From Clostridia bacterium (lineage in GTDB: Bacteria > Bacillota > Clostridia > Christensenellales > Borkfalkiaceae): 64,000 nt of DNA. The notes under the pieces were generated by a model that did not search any database, was not told where the DNA came from, and worked only from the letters and a program-made list of their open reading frames with translations. Shown here one piece after another: positions 8,344-16,118 of this stretch (position 1 is the stretch's first letter; the number at the start of each line of letters is the position of its first letter). A program made the translations under genes and the position numbers. The stretch spans positions 1-64,000 of the forward strand of contig JAFTPK010000004.1 in NCBI GenBank assembly GCA_017463325.1, in the 5' to 3' direction.

Positions 8344-8404
8344 GCCGCACCGAGCGGCGCAAGCAATTCGCGCGAGGTTTTGCCTTTTATTTTTAAAACA
8401 ATAC

Positions 8405-8518
8405 AAAAAACGCATAAAACGATAACCGCCCCGCAGTCTTACGACTCCGAGGCGGTTACCTATATGATAAGGGGGAAAATGATGAGCTGTTTCAGTTCGG
8501 TTTCCTCAACCGATTTAC
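8405..8518 (-). ncRNA. Candidate small regulatory RNA with a C-rich loop
   Basis: The 317-bp gap 8344-8660 between convergent genes holds no ORF but a complete-looking minus-strand unit. A promoter at 8553-8525 predicts a start near 8518. The RNA then has a hairpin CGGUU-GAGGA-AACCG (8512-8498), a mostly unpaired stretch containing UUUUCCCCCUU (about 8482-8470), and a long hairpin (8457-8424) with AACCGCC/GGCGGUU, an inner AGUC/GACU stem and a GUAA tetraloop. That hairpin is followed by a U-rich tail (AUCGUUUUAUGCGUUUUUUG). No start codon lies in it behind an SD. C-rich single-stranded loops in Firmicutes small RNAs (RsaE/RoxS-like) pair with ribosome-binding sites, so a trans-acting role is plausible. 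It may also terminate spmB transcription. Confidence 0.55.
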
Positions 8519-8524
8519 GAGTAT

Positions 8525-8553
8525 ATTTTATCATATATTTTTCTTCTTGTAAA
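8525..8553 (-). promoter_or_regulatory. Promoter of the candidate small RNA
   Basis: Read on the minus strand: TTTACA (8553-8548), a 17-bp spacer, TAAAAT (8530-8525). The predicted start near 8518 is 7 nt downstream. No gene follows on this strand before the terminator hairpin. Confidence 0.6.
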
Positions 8554-8660
8554 TAATTTTGACCATATTTTTTTAAAATTTTTTTCTTGCTATTTTTTGT
8601 TCGTTTTTTGTTATTTTTTCACAAATTAACATTTAAAAATGTGAAAATTTACAATTTTTG

Positions 8661-9176
8661 CTAAATTACCCGACAAAGCGCGCAGCAAACGATCAACGAA
8701 AGGAAGTAAGCGAGGAGAGAAAAGAAGATCGCGAGGGAAAGTTTTTTTCGTTTAATTCCTGAAAAATAAACGGCGGCGACGTAAAAAACGGTGTCTGAGG
8801 CACCGTAAGCGACGCAGGCGCAACGCGCAACGTAGCTATCTACGCCATACTTTTCAAGTAAGTCGGCGAGCATGGCGATCGAACCGCCGCCAGAGAGCGG
8901 TTTTAACAAAATAAGCCCCGCGATTTCCTCAGGGATCCCAAAAAATCGAAAGGCGGGGGCGAGCAGGGAAAGTAGGTCGTCTTCCAGCCCGCTTGCGCTT
9001 AAAAGCTTGGTGAGAACGGTCACCGCCATCACAAACGGAAAAATGGAAAGAATGAGAGGCGCCGCCCTTGCCGCTCCTTTGGTAAAGCTGTCATAGACTT
9101 TTACTTTCCGCATTGCCGCCAGCGCCAGCGAACCGAGAAAGAGAATGGGAATTACAAAAGAAAACGCCTTGATCAC
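8661..9176 (-). CDS. spmB: Spore maturation protein B
   Basis: 171 residues with about five membrane helices and a nucleoside-recognition ('Gate') domain. Family signatures are present: KGAARAAPLILSIFPFVMAV, LLKPLSGGGSIAMLADLLEK and YGASDTVFYVAAVYF. In Bacillus SpmA and SpmB are needed for spore-core dehydration and heat resistance and act in the mother-cell membrane. The start codon overlaps the stop of spmA by 4 nt (ATGA), so they are translationally coupled. It supports an endospore-forming host or a recent ancestor. Confidence 0.95.
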   Translation of the reverse strand: MIKAFSFVIPILFLGSLALAAMRKVKVYDSFTKGAARAAPLILSIFPFVMAVTVLTKLLSASGLEDDLLSLLAPAFRFFGIPEEIAGLILLKPLSGGGSIAMLADLLEKYGVDSYVARCACVAYGASDTVFYVAAVYFSGIKRKKLSLAIFFSLLAYFLSLIVCCALCRVI

Positions 9177-9760
9177 GTACCTGCCACCTCCTTTCGTGTA
9201 AAAAAGCGGCGGTGTTTTTTAATAAATACCCAAACGAGCAAGCAAGAAACGATTGTGGAAACGGCGGTGGTAAGGAGGGTGGGCAGAATAATATCGGCGG
9301 GGGAGCCGCTGCCAAGAGCGGCGCGAAGTCCCACGACGGAGGTGGGAATAAGCTGAATACTCGTGGCGTTAAGCACGAAAAACATACAGGAGGAGTATTC
9401 GGGATCGGGGGCGTCGTTTAAGCGTCCTACGGCCTCTATTCCGTAAGGGGTCGCGGCGGCGCCGATTCCGAGGAGGTTGGCGGCGAGGTTCATGGAGATT
9501 GCGACGAGGGTCGGCTCGTCCTCCACGCCGAGGAGGGTTTTGGAGAGGGGGCGAAGTAGGCGTGCGCCCGCGCGGGTAAAACCGCTGTCCTCCCACACCT
9601 GCATCAGTCCAAGCCAAACGGCGTAGGAGGCGAGAAGAGCAAGACAAAGGCTTGCGGCTGCACCCGCGCCGTCAAGGACGGTGGAGAGGAATAGTTCGGG
9701 GTCGGTGAAAAGGGTGGCGACGCCGAGGAGTAGGAAGAGAAAAAGAAAAATAGCGTTCAT
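9173..9760 (-). CDS. spmA: Spore maturation protein A
   Basis: 195 residues, membrane protein with Gate domain. Recognisable blocks are LGLMQVWEDSGF, AISMNLAANLLGIGAAATPYGI and SSCMFFVLNATSIQLIPTSV. It is the partner of SpmB in spore-core dehydration. ATG 9760 has no Shine-Dalgarno. A sigma-E-like promoter (-10 at 9774-9767) puts the predicted transcript start at or within a base or two of this ATG, so the mRNA may be leaderless. Confidence 0.95.
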   Translation of the reverse strand: MNAIFLFLFLLLGVATLFTDPELFLSTVLDGAGAAASLCLALLASYAVWLGLMQVWEDSGFTRAGARLLRPLSKTLLGVEDEPTLVAISMNLAANLLGIGAAATPYGIEAVGRLNDAPDPEYSSCMFFVLNATSIQLIPTSVVGLRAALGSGSPADIILPTLLTTAVSTIVSCLLVWVFIKKHRRFFTRKEVAGT

Positions 9761-9766
9761 ATTTTT

Positions 9767-9794
9767 ACTATATGCGCCCCATAGCGGGGTTTAT
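9767..9794 (-). promoter_or_regulatory. Sigma-E-like promoter of spmAB
   Basis: On the minus strand ATAAAC (9794-9789), then 14 nt, then CATATAGT (9774-9767). The -10 resembles the mother-cell sigma-E/sigma-K -10 (CATACAnT) and the spacing fits. spmAB is sigma-E-controlled in Bacillus subtilis. The inverted repeat CCCC-ATAGC-GGGG lies in the spacer. Confidence 0.45.
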
Positions 9795-9829
9795 GAGGGA
9801 CGAATTCGCTTTTTTGCCGCCGTGAACGC

Positions 9830-9858
9830 TTTACATTTTCCATAAAAAGGTGTATAAT
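9830..9858 (+). promoter_or_regulatory. Promoter of the metG operon
   Basis: TTTACA at 9830-9835, a 17-bp spacer, TATAAT at 9853-9858. The start near 9865 leaves a leader of only about 24 nt, with no T-box or SAM riboswitch in front of metG. Confidence 0.75.
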
Positions 9859-9888
9859 AAAACCGTATCACCAAAACGGAGGCCGACT

Positions 9889-11868
9889 ATGGCAGAGAAG
9901 AAACCTTATTACATCACGACGGCGATCGCCTACACTTCGGGAAAACCGCATATCGGGAACACCTACGAGGCAATTTTAGCGGACGCGATCGCGCGGTTTA
10001 AAAGAAAAGAGGGCTACGAGGTATTTTTCCAAACGGGCACGGACGAGCACGGTCAAAAGATCGAAGAAAAGGCGAAAGCGGCGGGCGTTTCCCCGCAGCA
10101 ATTCGTAGACGGCGTTGCCGCCGAGATTAAAGATATTTGGGATCTTGTGGGGACCTCGTACGATAAATTTATGCGTACCACCGATAAAGAGCACGAAAAG
10201 CAGGTATCGGCGCTCTTCGAGCGGTTTTATAAGCAGGGCGACATTTATAAGAGCGAATACGAGGGGATGTATTGCACCCCTTGCGAATCCTTTTGGACGG
10301 AGAGCCAGCTTGTAGACGGCAAATGCCCCGATTGCGGCAGAGAGGTAAAGCCTGCTAAGGAGGAGGCATATTTCTTTAAAATGGGGAAGTATGCCGATCG
10401 CTTGATCGAGCATATCGAAAAGCACCCTGAATTTATCCAGCCCGTTTCGAGAAAGAATGAAATGATGAACAATTTCTTGAAAAAAGGCTTGCAGGATCTT
10501 TGCGTTTCCCGTACCTCTTTTAAGTGGGGGGTACCCGTGGAGTTTGATAAAAAGCACGTCGTGTACGTATGGCTGGACGCGCTCACCAACTATATCACGG
10601 GGATCGGCTTTCAAGCGGACGGTAACCATTCGGAGCAGTATAAAAAGTTCTGGCCTGCCGATCTGCACTTAATCGGGAAAGATATTCTCCGTTTCCATAC
10701 CATTTATTGGCCCATTTTCTTAATGGCGCTCGGCGAACCGCTGCCCAAACAGATTTTCGGTCACCCGTGGCTGCTGATGGGCGACGGCAAGATGAGTAAA
10801 TCGAAAGGCAACGTCATTTATGCGGACGATCTTGCAAGGCTGTACGGCGTGGATGCGGTGAGATACTTCGTTCTCCACGAAATGCCGTTCGAGAGCGACG
10901 GTCAAATCACGTGGGAACTGGTCACCGAGCGGTTCAATACCGACCTTGCCAACGTTCTCGGGAACCTCGTTTCGCGTACTGTGGCTATGATCACGAAATA
11001 CTTCGGCGGTACGGTGCAAAAAAGTCTTGTAGCAAATGAAGAGGAGCCAGACGGCGAGTTCAAGGAAACGGTCAAACTCACCGTGGAAAAGGTAAAGGCG
11101 AAAATGTCTGCCCTCCGCGTTGCGGACGCGATCGGCGAAATTTTCACGACTCTTCGTAGAGCAAATAAATATATCGACGAAACTATGCCTTGGGCGCTCG
11201 CGAAAGACGAGGCAAAAAAAGGCCGTTTGAACGACGTTTTGTACAACCTTTCGGAGGCGGTGCTCACCTGTGCCTCTTTGCTTGACAGCTTTATGCCTGA
11301 AACAAGCGAAAAGATTTTCGCCGCGTTCGGTGGAAAAGCACGCTCCTTGGAGGAATGTGAGAGCTTTGGTCTTTTAGAAAGCGTAACGGTAACGGCAACG
11401 GCACCTTTGTTTGCGCGGCTTGATTTTAAGACGCTTGAACCTGAAATTGAAAAGATCCGTGCGGCGCAGATCGCAAGCGCGCAAGCGGCTCAACCCGTAC
11501 CTGCCCCCGTCAAAGAGGAAAAAGAAGCGGAAAAAGTACCCGAAATTTCCATTGACGATTTTGCGAAAGTGCAGCTTCGCGTCGGTGAGATCGTTGCGTG
11601 CGAAAAAGTGCCGAAATCAAGTAAGCTTTTACACGAAACGGTGAAATTTGGGGAGGAAACGCGCTCTGTCGTTTCGGGGATCGCCAAGCATTACACGCCC
11701 GAGGAAATGGTGGGTAAAAAAGTGGTGTTCGTTACCAACCTTACCCCCGTCAAAATTTGTGGCGTGCTCTCCGAGGGGATGATCCTTGCAGCGGAGGACG
11801 AGGACGGAACGCTTTCTCTCGTCGTGCCTGAAAAAGCCGAGTTAAAGAGCGGCGCTTCTATTCATTGA
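9889..11868 (+). CDS. metG: Methionyl-tRNA synthetase with C-terminal tRNA-binding domain
   Basis: 659 residues from ATG 9889, chosen because GGAGG lies 6 nt upstream (an in-frame ATG at 9850 falls inside the -10 region). Class I catalytic core: HIGN at 21-24 (HIGH-type signature) and KMSKS at 301-305. One zinc knuckle is CTPCESFW...CPDCGREV at about 126-150. The anticodon-binding helices follow, and residues about 553-659 form the EMAP/Trbp111-like OB-fold domain (FAKVQLRVGEIVACEKVP). It charges tRNA-Met and tRNA-fMet in the cytosol. It is the first gene of a coupled operon: its stop overlaps the ATG of tatD. Confidence 0.97.
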   Translation: MAEKKPYYITTAIAYTSGKPHIGNTYEAILADAIARFKRKEGYEVFFQTGTDEHGQKIEEKAKAAGVSPQQFVDGVAAEIKDIWDLVGTSYDKFMRTTDKEHEKQVSALFERFYKQGDIYKSEYEGMYCTPCESFWTESQLVDGKCPDCGREVKPAKEEAYFFKMGKYADRLIEHIEKHPEFIQPVSRKNEMMNNFLKKGLQDLCVSRTSFKWGVPVEFDKKHVVYVWLDALTNYITGIGFQADGNHSEQYKKFWPADLHLIGKDILRFHTIYWPIFLMALGEPLPKQIFGHPWLLMGDGKMSKSKGNVIYADDLARLYGVDAVRYFVLHEMPFESDGQITWELVTERFNTDLANVLGNLVSRTVAMITKYFGGTVQKSLVANEEEPDGEFKETVKLTVEKVKAKMSALRVADAIGEIFTTLRRANKYIDETMPWALAKDEAKKGRLNDVLYNLSEAVLTCASLLDSFMPETSEKIFAAFGGKARSLEECESFGLLESVTVTATAPLFARLDFKTLEPEIEKIRAAQIASAQAAQPVPAPVKEEKEAEKVPEISIDDFAKVQLRVGEIVACEKVPKSSKLLHETVKFGEETRSVVSGIAKHYTPEEMVGKKVVFVTNLTPVKICGVLSEGMILAAEDEDGTLSLVVPEKAELKSGASIH

Positions 11869-12650
11869 TGATTGACGTTCATTGCCACTTAACGGGTGAG
11901 GAGTTTGGTGCAAGCGGCGGGCTTGACGGGCTTTTGCGGCGTGCCAAAGAAAACGGCGTAAACCGCATGATCGCAAGCGGCTTTGACGTAAACTCTTCCT
12001 TTTTATCCATGCGCTTTGCGGCGGCACACGAGGAAATTTATTTTAGCGCTGGTTTTCATCCAAGCGAGCTTTTCAAGTACCGTGAGGGGGACCTCGATAA
12101 ACTGAAAACGTTTTGCGAGCATGAAAAATGCGTGGCGGTAGGGGAGATCGGGCTTGATTATCATTTTGACGACAATCCCCCGAAAGAGCTGCAACGGGAA
12201 CTGTTTATTCGACAGCTTTTTATGGCTGACGAATTGTCGCTTCCCGTGGTGCTGCATAGCCGTGACGCGTGCGCGGATACCCTGTCTATTTTGCGAGAGC
12301 ATCAATCTCTTTTAAAAAAGGGCGGGCTGATGCATTGCTATTCCTATTCCGCGGAGTGTGTGGACGAGTTTTTAGAGTTGGGGTTGAGCTTTTCGTTTGG
12401 CGGGCCTTGTACCTTTAAAAACGCAAAAAAGGTTTTTGAAAGCGTTCGACGCGTACCTGCCGCCCGCATTTTAACGGAAACGGATTGTCCGTACCTTACT
12501 CCCGCGCCTTATCGCGGGGTATTTCCCAACGAACCCAAGAATATAAAATATATCGTGGAGCGGCTTTCCGAGCTTCACGAAGTAACGCAAAAGGAGATGG
12601 AAAGGAGCGTCGAGGAAAACGCAAGACGGCTCTTTTTCAAATTACGCTAA
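11868..12650 (+). CDS. tatD: TatD-family metal-dependent hydrolase (DNase)
   Basis: 260 residues, TIM-barrel amidohydrolase fold. Metal ligands are visible: DVHCHL at the N-terminus, GEIGLDYH at about 95-102, LHSRDA at about 128, MHCYSYSAE at about 156 and TETDCPYLTPAPYRG at about 205. The family are 3'-5' exonuclease/DNase-like enzymes of DNA repair or nucleic-acid turnover. ATG 11868 overlaps the metG stop (TGATG). It is followed with a TAATG overlap by its usual partner, the TatD-linked radical SAM protein. Confidence 0.95.
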   Translation: MIDVHCHLTGEEFGASGGLDGLLRRAKENGVNRMIASGFDVNSSFLSMRFAAAHEEIYFSAGFHPSELFKYREGDLDKLKTFCEHEKCVAVGEIGLDYHFDDNPPKELQRELFIRQLFMADELSLPVVLHSRDACADTLSILREHQSLLKKGGLMHCYSYSAECVDEFLELGLSFSFGGPCTFKNAKKVFESVRRVPAARILTETDCPYLTPAPYRGVFPNEPKNIKYIVERLSELHEVTQKEMERSVEENARRLFFKLR

Positions 12651-13597
12651 TGGAAGACGAAAAGAAACCGTCCGCACCCGTAGGGGAAGGACAGGGCAGA
12701 AAAAGACGTCGTCACCGTCGCCGTCATAGCGGTGGAAACGGTGGAAATGTTGGAAACGCTGGAAACGGCGGCGAACGTTCGCAAGGCGTACAAGGCGGCG
12801 GGAACGGTCAAAAACCGCAGGCGGCTCAAAACGCGCAAAAGGCGCAGCCTGCGCAACCGCAAAAACAGCAAAAGCCCGCGCAGCAGCAGCCGAAAAAGCA
12901 GCAGCAACCGCAGCCGCAGAATAAACAGAAGAATAAGCAAAAACAAAGCAAGCAAGAGGGAGTACCCAAGTTTGAAAATCCGGGAAAAAAGGATACCTAC
13001 GTATACGTTCTTGACGGGAATTTGTATTTGAACTTGACGAATAAATGCTCGAATGCTTGTGATTTTTGCGTACGCAACGAGCGCACGAGTTATTACGGGA
13101 ATTATCTTTGGTTGACAAAAGGAGAACCGACGACGGAAAAGGTGGTCGCCGCGCTGGACGCTTTGGGGGATCTTTCGCAGTACAAGGAGGCGGTTTTCTG
13201 TGGCTTTGGCGAGCCGACCTACCGCATGACGGAAATGTTGGAGCTGTGTGACTACTTGCACCAAAAGGGGCTGTCCACCCGTTTAAATACCAACGGACAG
13301 GGGAGCCTTATTAATAAGCGGGATATCGTGCCGGAACTGAAAGGAAAAATCGACCTTGTGAACGTTTCCCTCAACGCCTCCTGTTATGAGAAATATCAAA
13401 AAATTTGTCGTTCGCAATTTCGCGAGGCGGGCTTTGACGGAATGGTCGAGTTTGCAAAAAGTTGTAAACGCGCGGGCGTCAACGTTCGTTTCTCCATAGT
13501 GGACTGTATCGGCGAAGAGGAGGTCGAGGCGTGCAAGAGCCTTGCGAAATCCGTCAACGTGCCTTTGTATATCCGCGACTATATTACCGATTCGTAA
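12650..13597 (+). CDS. TatD-linked radical SAM protein with a long basic low-complexity N-terminus
   Basis: 315 residues from ATG 12650, which overlaps the tatD stop. Residues 1-105 are disordered and low in complexity: an arginine block GRKRRRHRRRHSGG, a glycine/asparagine stretch, then a Q/K/P/A-rich region. Residues 106-315 are a compact radical SAM domain with the [4Fe-4S]-SAM motif C133-x3-C137-x2-C140 (CSNACDFC), the GFGEPTYR loop at about 186-193, and LNTNGQG at about 223. It belongs to the radical SAM family found next to tatD; the reaction is unknown. The basic extension suggests nucleic-acid or ribosome binding and is not part of the core family. Confidence 0.85.
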   Translation: MEDEKKPSAPVGEGQGRKRRRHRRRHSGGNGGNVGNAGNGGERSQGVQGGGNGQKPQAAQNAQKAQPAQPQKQQKPAQQQPKKQQQPQPQNKQKNKQKQSKQEGVPKFENPGKKDTYVYVLDGNLYLNLTNKCSNACDFCVRNERTSYYGNYLWLTKGEPTTEKVVAALDALGDLSQYKEAVFCGFGEPTYRMTEMLELCDYLHQKGLSTRLNTNGQGSLINKRDIVPELKGKIDLVNVSLNASCYEKYQKICRSQFREAGFDGMVEFAKSCKRAGVNVRFSIVDCIGEEEVEACKSLAKSVNVPLYIRDYITDS

Positions 13598-13606
13598 GGG
13601 GCAGGT

Positions 13607-14302
13607 ATGCGTTTAAAGAAGCTTTTTGCGGATAGAAAACGAGAGATGCTGCCTCAGCGCTATCGCTTGAATTATTGCGTTTTACCTCTTTTTCTTCTCC
13701 TTGGCATAGCGGCCGTGGTTTCGACGGTTGTGTTTGAACGCTTGGAGAATACGCTGGGAACGGTTTTAGGGCTTGCCTTTTTTGTTCTTCTCGGCGTTTG
13801 CGTGGCGTTTTTTAGCGTGCGTGTACGGCGGTTGGAGATAGAAAGGGCGCTTAAAGAGTTTTCGTATTTTTTTGAAAAAGGAGAGGGGATTGCGGAAGCT
13901 CACGGCGAGGATGTGGAGCTTGGCGTAAAATTCTTACTCAAAAAGGAGGGCGTACAGATCACCTATCCTATACAAGGGGAGCAGGTATTTGACGAGCTTG
14001 GAGAGAATACGGAGTTTTTGCCGTGGGAGGACGCGACGGTGGGGCTTGCCACCGATAATTATTGCCGACGGGTGCGGCTCGCGTTGCTTTTGATTGACGA
14101 GCGTACGCGAGAAATTGATGAAGACGGCGTTTCTTCCGTGGAGGAGCCTTTCTTTTTGGAAATGAGTAAGGAGCTTGTGTGGGCGATCCGCTCGTTCGGG
14201 CTTGACGGAAGAATGAACGCCGATTATTATGCGCTATTGAAAAATCCGCGTCGAGGAATGGGACAGATCCTTGATCACGGTTATATCAAAAGGAAGATTT
14301 GA
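13607..14302 (+). CDS. Hypothetical protein with two N-terminal membrane helices
   Basis: 231 residues. Two membrane segments (about 26-45 and 52-72) with a basic N-terminus precede a soluble, acidic domain (about 75-231) predicted to face the cytosol. I recognise no family. It lies in the position usually taken by rnmV (RNase M5) between tatD and ksgA in Firmicutes, but shows none of the TOPRIM features of that enzyme. The start is ATG 13607 behind GGGGCAGGT. Its stop codon region overlaps the ribosome site and alternative TTG start of ksgA, so expression is coupled to that gene. Confidence 0.75.
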   Translation: MRLKKLFADRKREMLPQRYRLNYCVLPLFLLLGIAAVVSTVVFERLENTLGTVLGLAFFVLLGVCVAFFSVRVRRLEIERALKEFSYFFEKGEGIAEAHGEDVELGVKFLLKKEGVQITYPIQGEQVFDELGENTEFLPWEDATVGLATDNYCRRVRLALLLIDERTREIDEDGVSSVEEPFFLEMSKELVWAIRSFGLDGRMNADYYALLKNPRRGMGQILDHGYIKRKI

Positions 14303-14304
14303 TC

Positions 14305-15138
14305 ATGCAGGATTTGCGTAGCGTGCTGCAAAAGCACGGCTTTCAATTCAAAAAACAATTTGGACAAAATTTTATTTCCGATACAAACCTGTTAGAGAGT
14401 ATCGTTTCTGCTGCGGGCGTGGGAGAAAACGACGTCGTGGTGGAGATCGGCTGCGGTGCAGGTACGCTGACGCGGGCACTTGCGGAGCGGGCGAAAAAGG
14501 TATACGCGTTCGACGTAGATACGGCGCTAATGCCCGTATTGAAAGAAACGCTTGCAGGGTTAGAAAACGTGGAGGTCATCTTCCGCGATTTTTTAAAGGT
14601 GGATTTAAAGGCGTTTGAGGAGGAGATCGGCGAATACGTCGTTGTTGCAAACCTGCCCTATTACGTCACGACCCCGCTCGTCACAAAGCTCTTGGAGGAT
14701 AGCGAAAAGGTGCAAGGTATTTCCGTTATGGTGCAAGAAGAGGTGGCGGAGCGTTTCGCGGCGAAGGAGGACACCCCCGAATACGGCGCGATCACGGCGG
14801 CGATCGCTTTAAAAGGGAGGGCGAAAATCGTCAAGCGTGTATCGAGGAATTTGTTTTATCCCCGTCCCAACGTAGATTCGGCGGTAGTGCGAATCGACTT
14901 CGAGCGAGGACGGCTTGGAGAGGTGGATCCTGCGGCTTATCGAAAGACGGTAAAATGCGCCTTTTTGAATAGAAGAAAGACGCTTGAAAATAATCTTGTA
15001 AACTTTTTTAAGGTGGACAGGGCTTTGGCGAAAGCGATTTTATTCGAGGCGGGCGTGGACGAAAAGGCGCGCGGCGAAACGCTTTCCCCCGAAAAACTGG
15101 CTTTTTTGGCGAGAATTTTGCAAGAAAAGGGCTTGTGA
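14305..15138 (+). CDS. rsmA: 16S rRNA (adenine1518-N6/adenine1519-N6)-dimethyltransferase
   Basis: 277 residues (also called KsgA). SAM-binding motif VVEIGCGAGTLTRAL at about 48-62 and the catalytic NLPYYVTTPLV at about 118-128 are clear. PRPNVDSAVVRID and FLNRRKTLENNL near the C-terminus mark the rRNA dimethylase family. It dimethylates two adjacent adenines in helix 45 of 16S rRNA late in 30S assembly. ATG 14305 is preferred to TTG 14299 because AGGAAG lies 8 nt before it. It is the last gene of the metG operon, before a strong terminator. Confidence 0.96.
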   Translation: MQDLRSVLQKHGFQFKKQFGQNFISDTNLLESIVSAAGVGENDVVVEIGCGAGTLTRALAERAKKVYAFDVDTALMPVLKETLAGLENVEVIFRDFLKVDLKAFEEEIGEYVVVANLPYYVTTPLVTKLLEDSEKVQGISVMVQEEVAERFAAKEDTPEYGAITAAIALKGRAKIVKRVSRNLFYPRPNVDSAVVRIDFERGRLGEVDPAAYRKTVKCAFLNRRKTLENNLVNFFKVDRALAKAILFEAGVDEKARGETLSPEKLAFLARILQEKGL

Positions 15139-15174
15139 TGGCGACAAGAATGAAAAAACTTTAAAAAAATGCGT

Positions 15175-15216
15175 AGACCCGAAAACCGACGTTTTCGGGT
15201 CTAAAAATTTATTTTT
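15175..15216 (+). terminator. Intrinsic terminator of the metG-ksgA operon
   Basis: AGACCCGAAAAC (15175-15186) and GTTTTCGGGTCT (15191-15202) form a perfect 12-bp stem with a CGAC loop, followed by an A/T-rich tail with TTTATTTTT. Confidence 0.85.
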
Positions 15217-15327
15217 AAGTAGGGCAGGTACGAGTTGAAAATTTTTTCAAGGTAGGGGGTATGGAAATAAAGGAGAGGATAGGGGCAGGGATTGAAAGAA
15301 ATATTAATTTTTTTTGGCAATGAGTTC

Positions 15328-15356
15328 TTGACAGGAATGAAAAAATATGGTACAAT
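15328..15356 (+). promoter_or_regulatory. Consensus promoter of the polysaccharide operon
   Basis: TTGACA at 15328-15333, a 17-bp spacer, TACAAT at 15351-15356. It is the only clear promoter I see before the terminator at 34647. The gap 15203-15327 in front of it holds only a possible 20-codon ORF (15261-15323) that I do not trust. Confidence 0.8.
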
Positions 15357-15408
15357 AGAAGCGTAAAAAGAGCATAATTTAAAAAATTATGAACCACGAA
15401 AGAAAAAT

Positions 15409-15437
15409 CGGCGCAAATCGAGAACCGATTTGCGCCG
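15409..15437 (+). promoter_or_regulatory. Leader hairpin of the polysaccharide operon
   Basis: CGGCGCAAATCG and CGATTTGCGCCG form a perfect 12-bp stem with an AGAAC loop, about 45 nt after the predicted transcript start and 43 nt before the first gene. It is followed by TATTTCTTGGGATTTT, a mediocre U tract. It may be an attenuator overcome by antitermination, as in other long polysaccharide operons, or an RNA-stability element. Confidence 0.55.
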
Positions 15438-15479
15438 TATTTCTTGGGATTTTGAAAAATTCACAAAAGGGGGATAACC

Positions 15480-16118
15480 ATGTATCGTTGTTTCTTTAAG
15501 CGTTTTTTTGACTTGATTGTTTCCGCGGTGGGTATTATTGTGCTTGCGTTGCCCATGTTGATTATTGCTCTTGTGATCAAGTGCGACAGCAAAGGACCTG
15601 TTTTTTTTAAGCAACAACGCGTTGGAAAAGGAAAGAAAAATTTTACAATTTTAAAATTCCGCACAATGCGGACGGATACGCCGCACGACGCGCCGACGCA
15701 CGAGTTGGCCGATCCTAAAAAATGGATAACGAAAGTGGGTGGATTTTTAAGAAAAACTTCTCTTGACGAGCTTCCGCAGATTTTCAATATTTTTGTTGGA
15801 CAAATGTCCGTTATAGGTCCTCGTCCTGCTCTTTGGAACCAAGACGATTTGGTGGCAGAGCGGGATAAATATGGGGCGAATAATGTTCGTCCTGGGCTTA
15901 CCGGTTGGGCGCAAATCAACGGACGAGATGAACTTGAAATCCCCGTAAAAGCAAAGTTGGACGGCGAGTATGTTGAAAAAATGGGATTTTTGTTTGACTG
16001 TAAATGCTTTTTCGGTACAATTAAGTCGGTTTTAAAACATGACGGCGTTGTCGAGGGCGGCACGGGTGAAATGGCAAAACAGGAAAAAACGGAAAACGAC
16101 GGCGGTGAGGAACAATGA
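15480..16118 (+). CDS. Undecaprenyl-phosphate sugar phosphotransferase (initiating enzyme)
   Basis: 212 residues, a small monotopic phosphoglycosyl transferase (bacterial sugar transferase family, PglC/WcaJ core). There is one N-terminal re-entrant membrane helix (about 8-32). Family blocks: GPVFFKQQRVGKGKKNFTI, KFRTMRTD, LRKTSLDELPQIFNIFVG and MSVIGPRPAL, containing the catalytic Asp-Glu of SLDELPQ. RPGLTGWAQINGRDEL completes the signature. It transfers a sugar-1-phosphate from a nucleotide sugar to undecaprenyl phosphate at the inner membrane face and so starts the repeat unit. It has a good GGGGGA ribosome site and is first in the operon. The acidic tail after about residue 195 is not conserved in the family. 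Confidence 0.93.
   Translation: MYRCFFKRFFDLIVSAVGIIVLALPMLIIALVIKCDSKGPVFFKQQRVGKGKKNFTILKFRTMRTDTPHDAPTHELADPKKWITKVGGFLRKTSLDELPQIFNIFVGQMSVIGPRPALWNQDDLVAERDKYGANNVRPGLTGWAQINGRDELEIPVKAKLDGEYVEKMGFLFDCKCFFGTIKSVLKHDGVVEGGTGEMAKQEKTENDGGEEQ

Noticed and set aside
15261-15323. 20-codon ORF with a G-rich upstream site before the polysaccharide promoter
   Set aside because: It lies upstream of the promoter and downstream of a terminator, has no promoter of its own, and could easily arise by chance.
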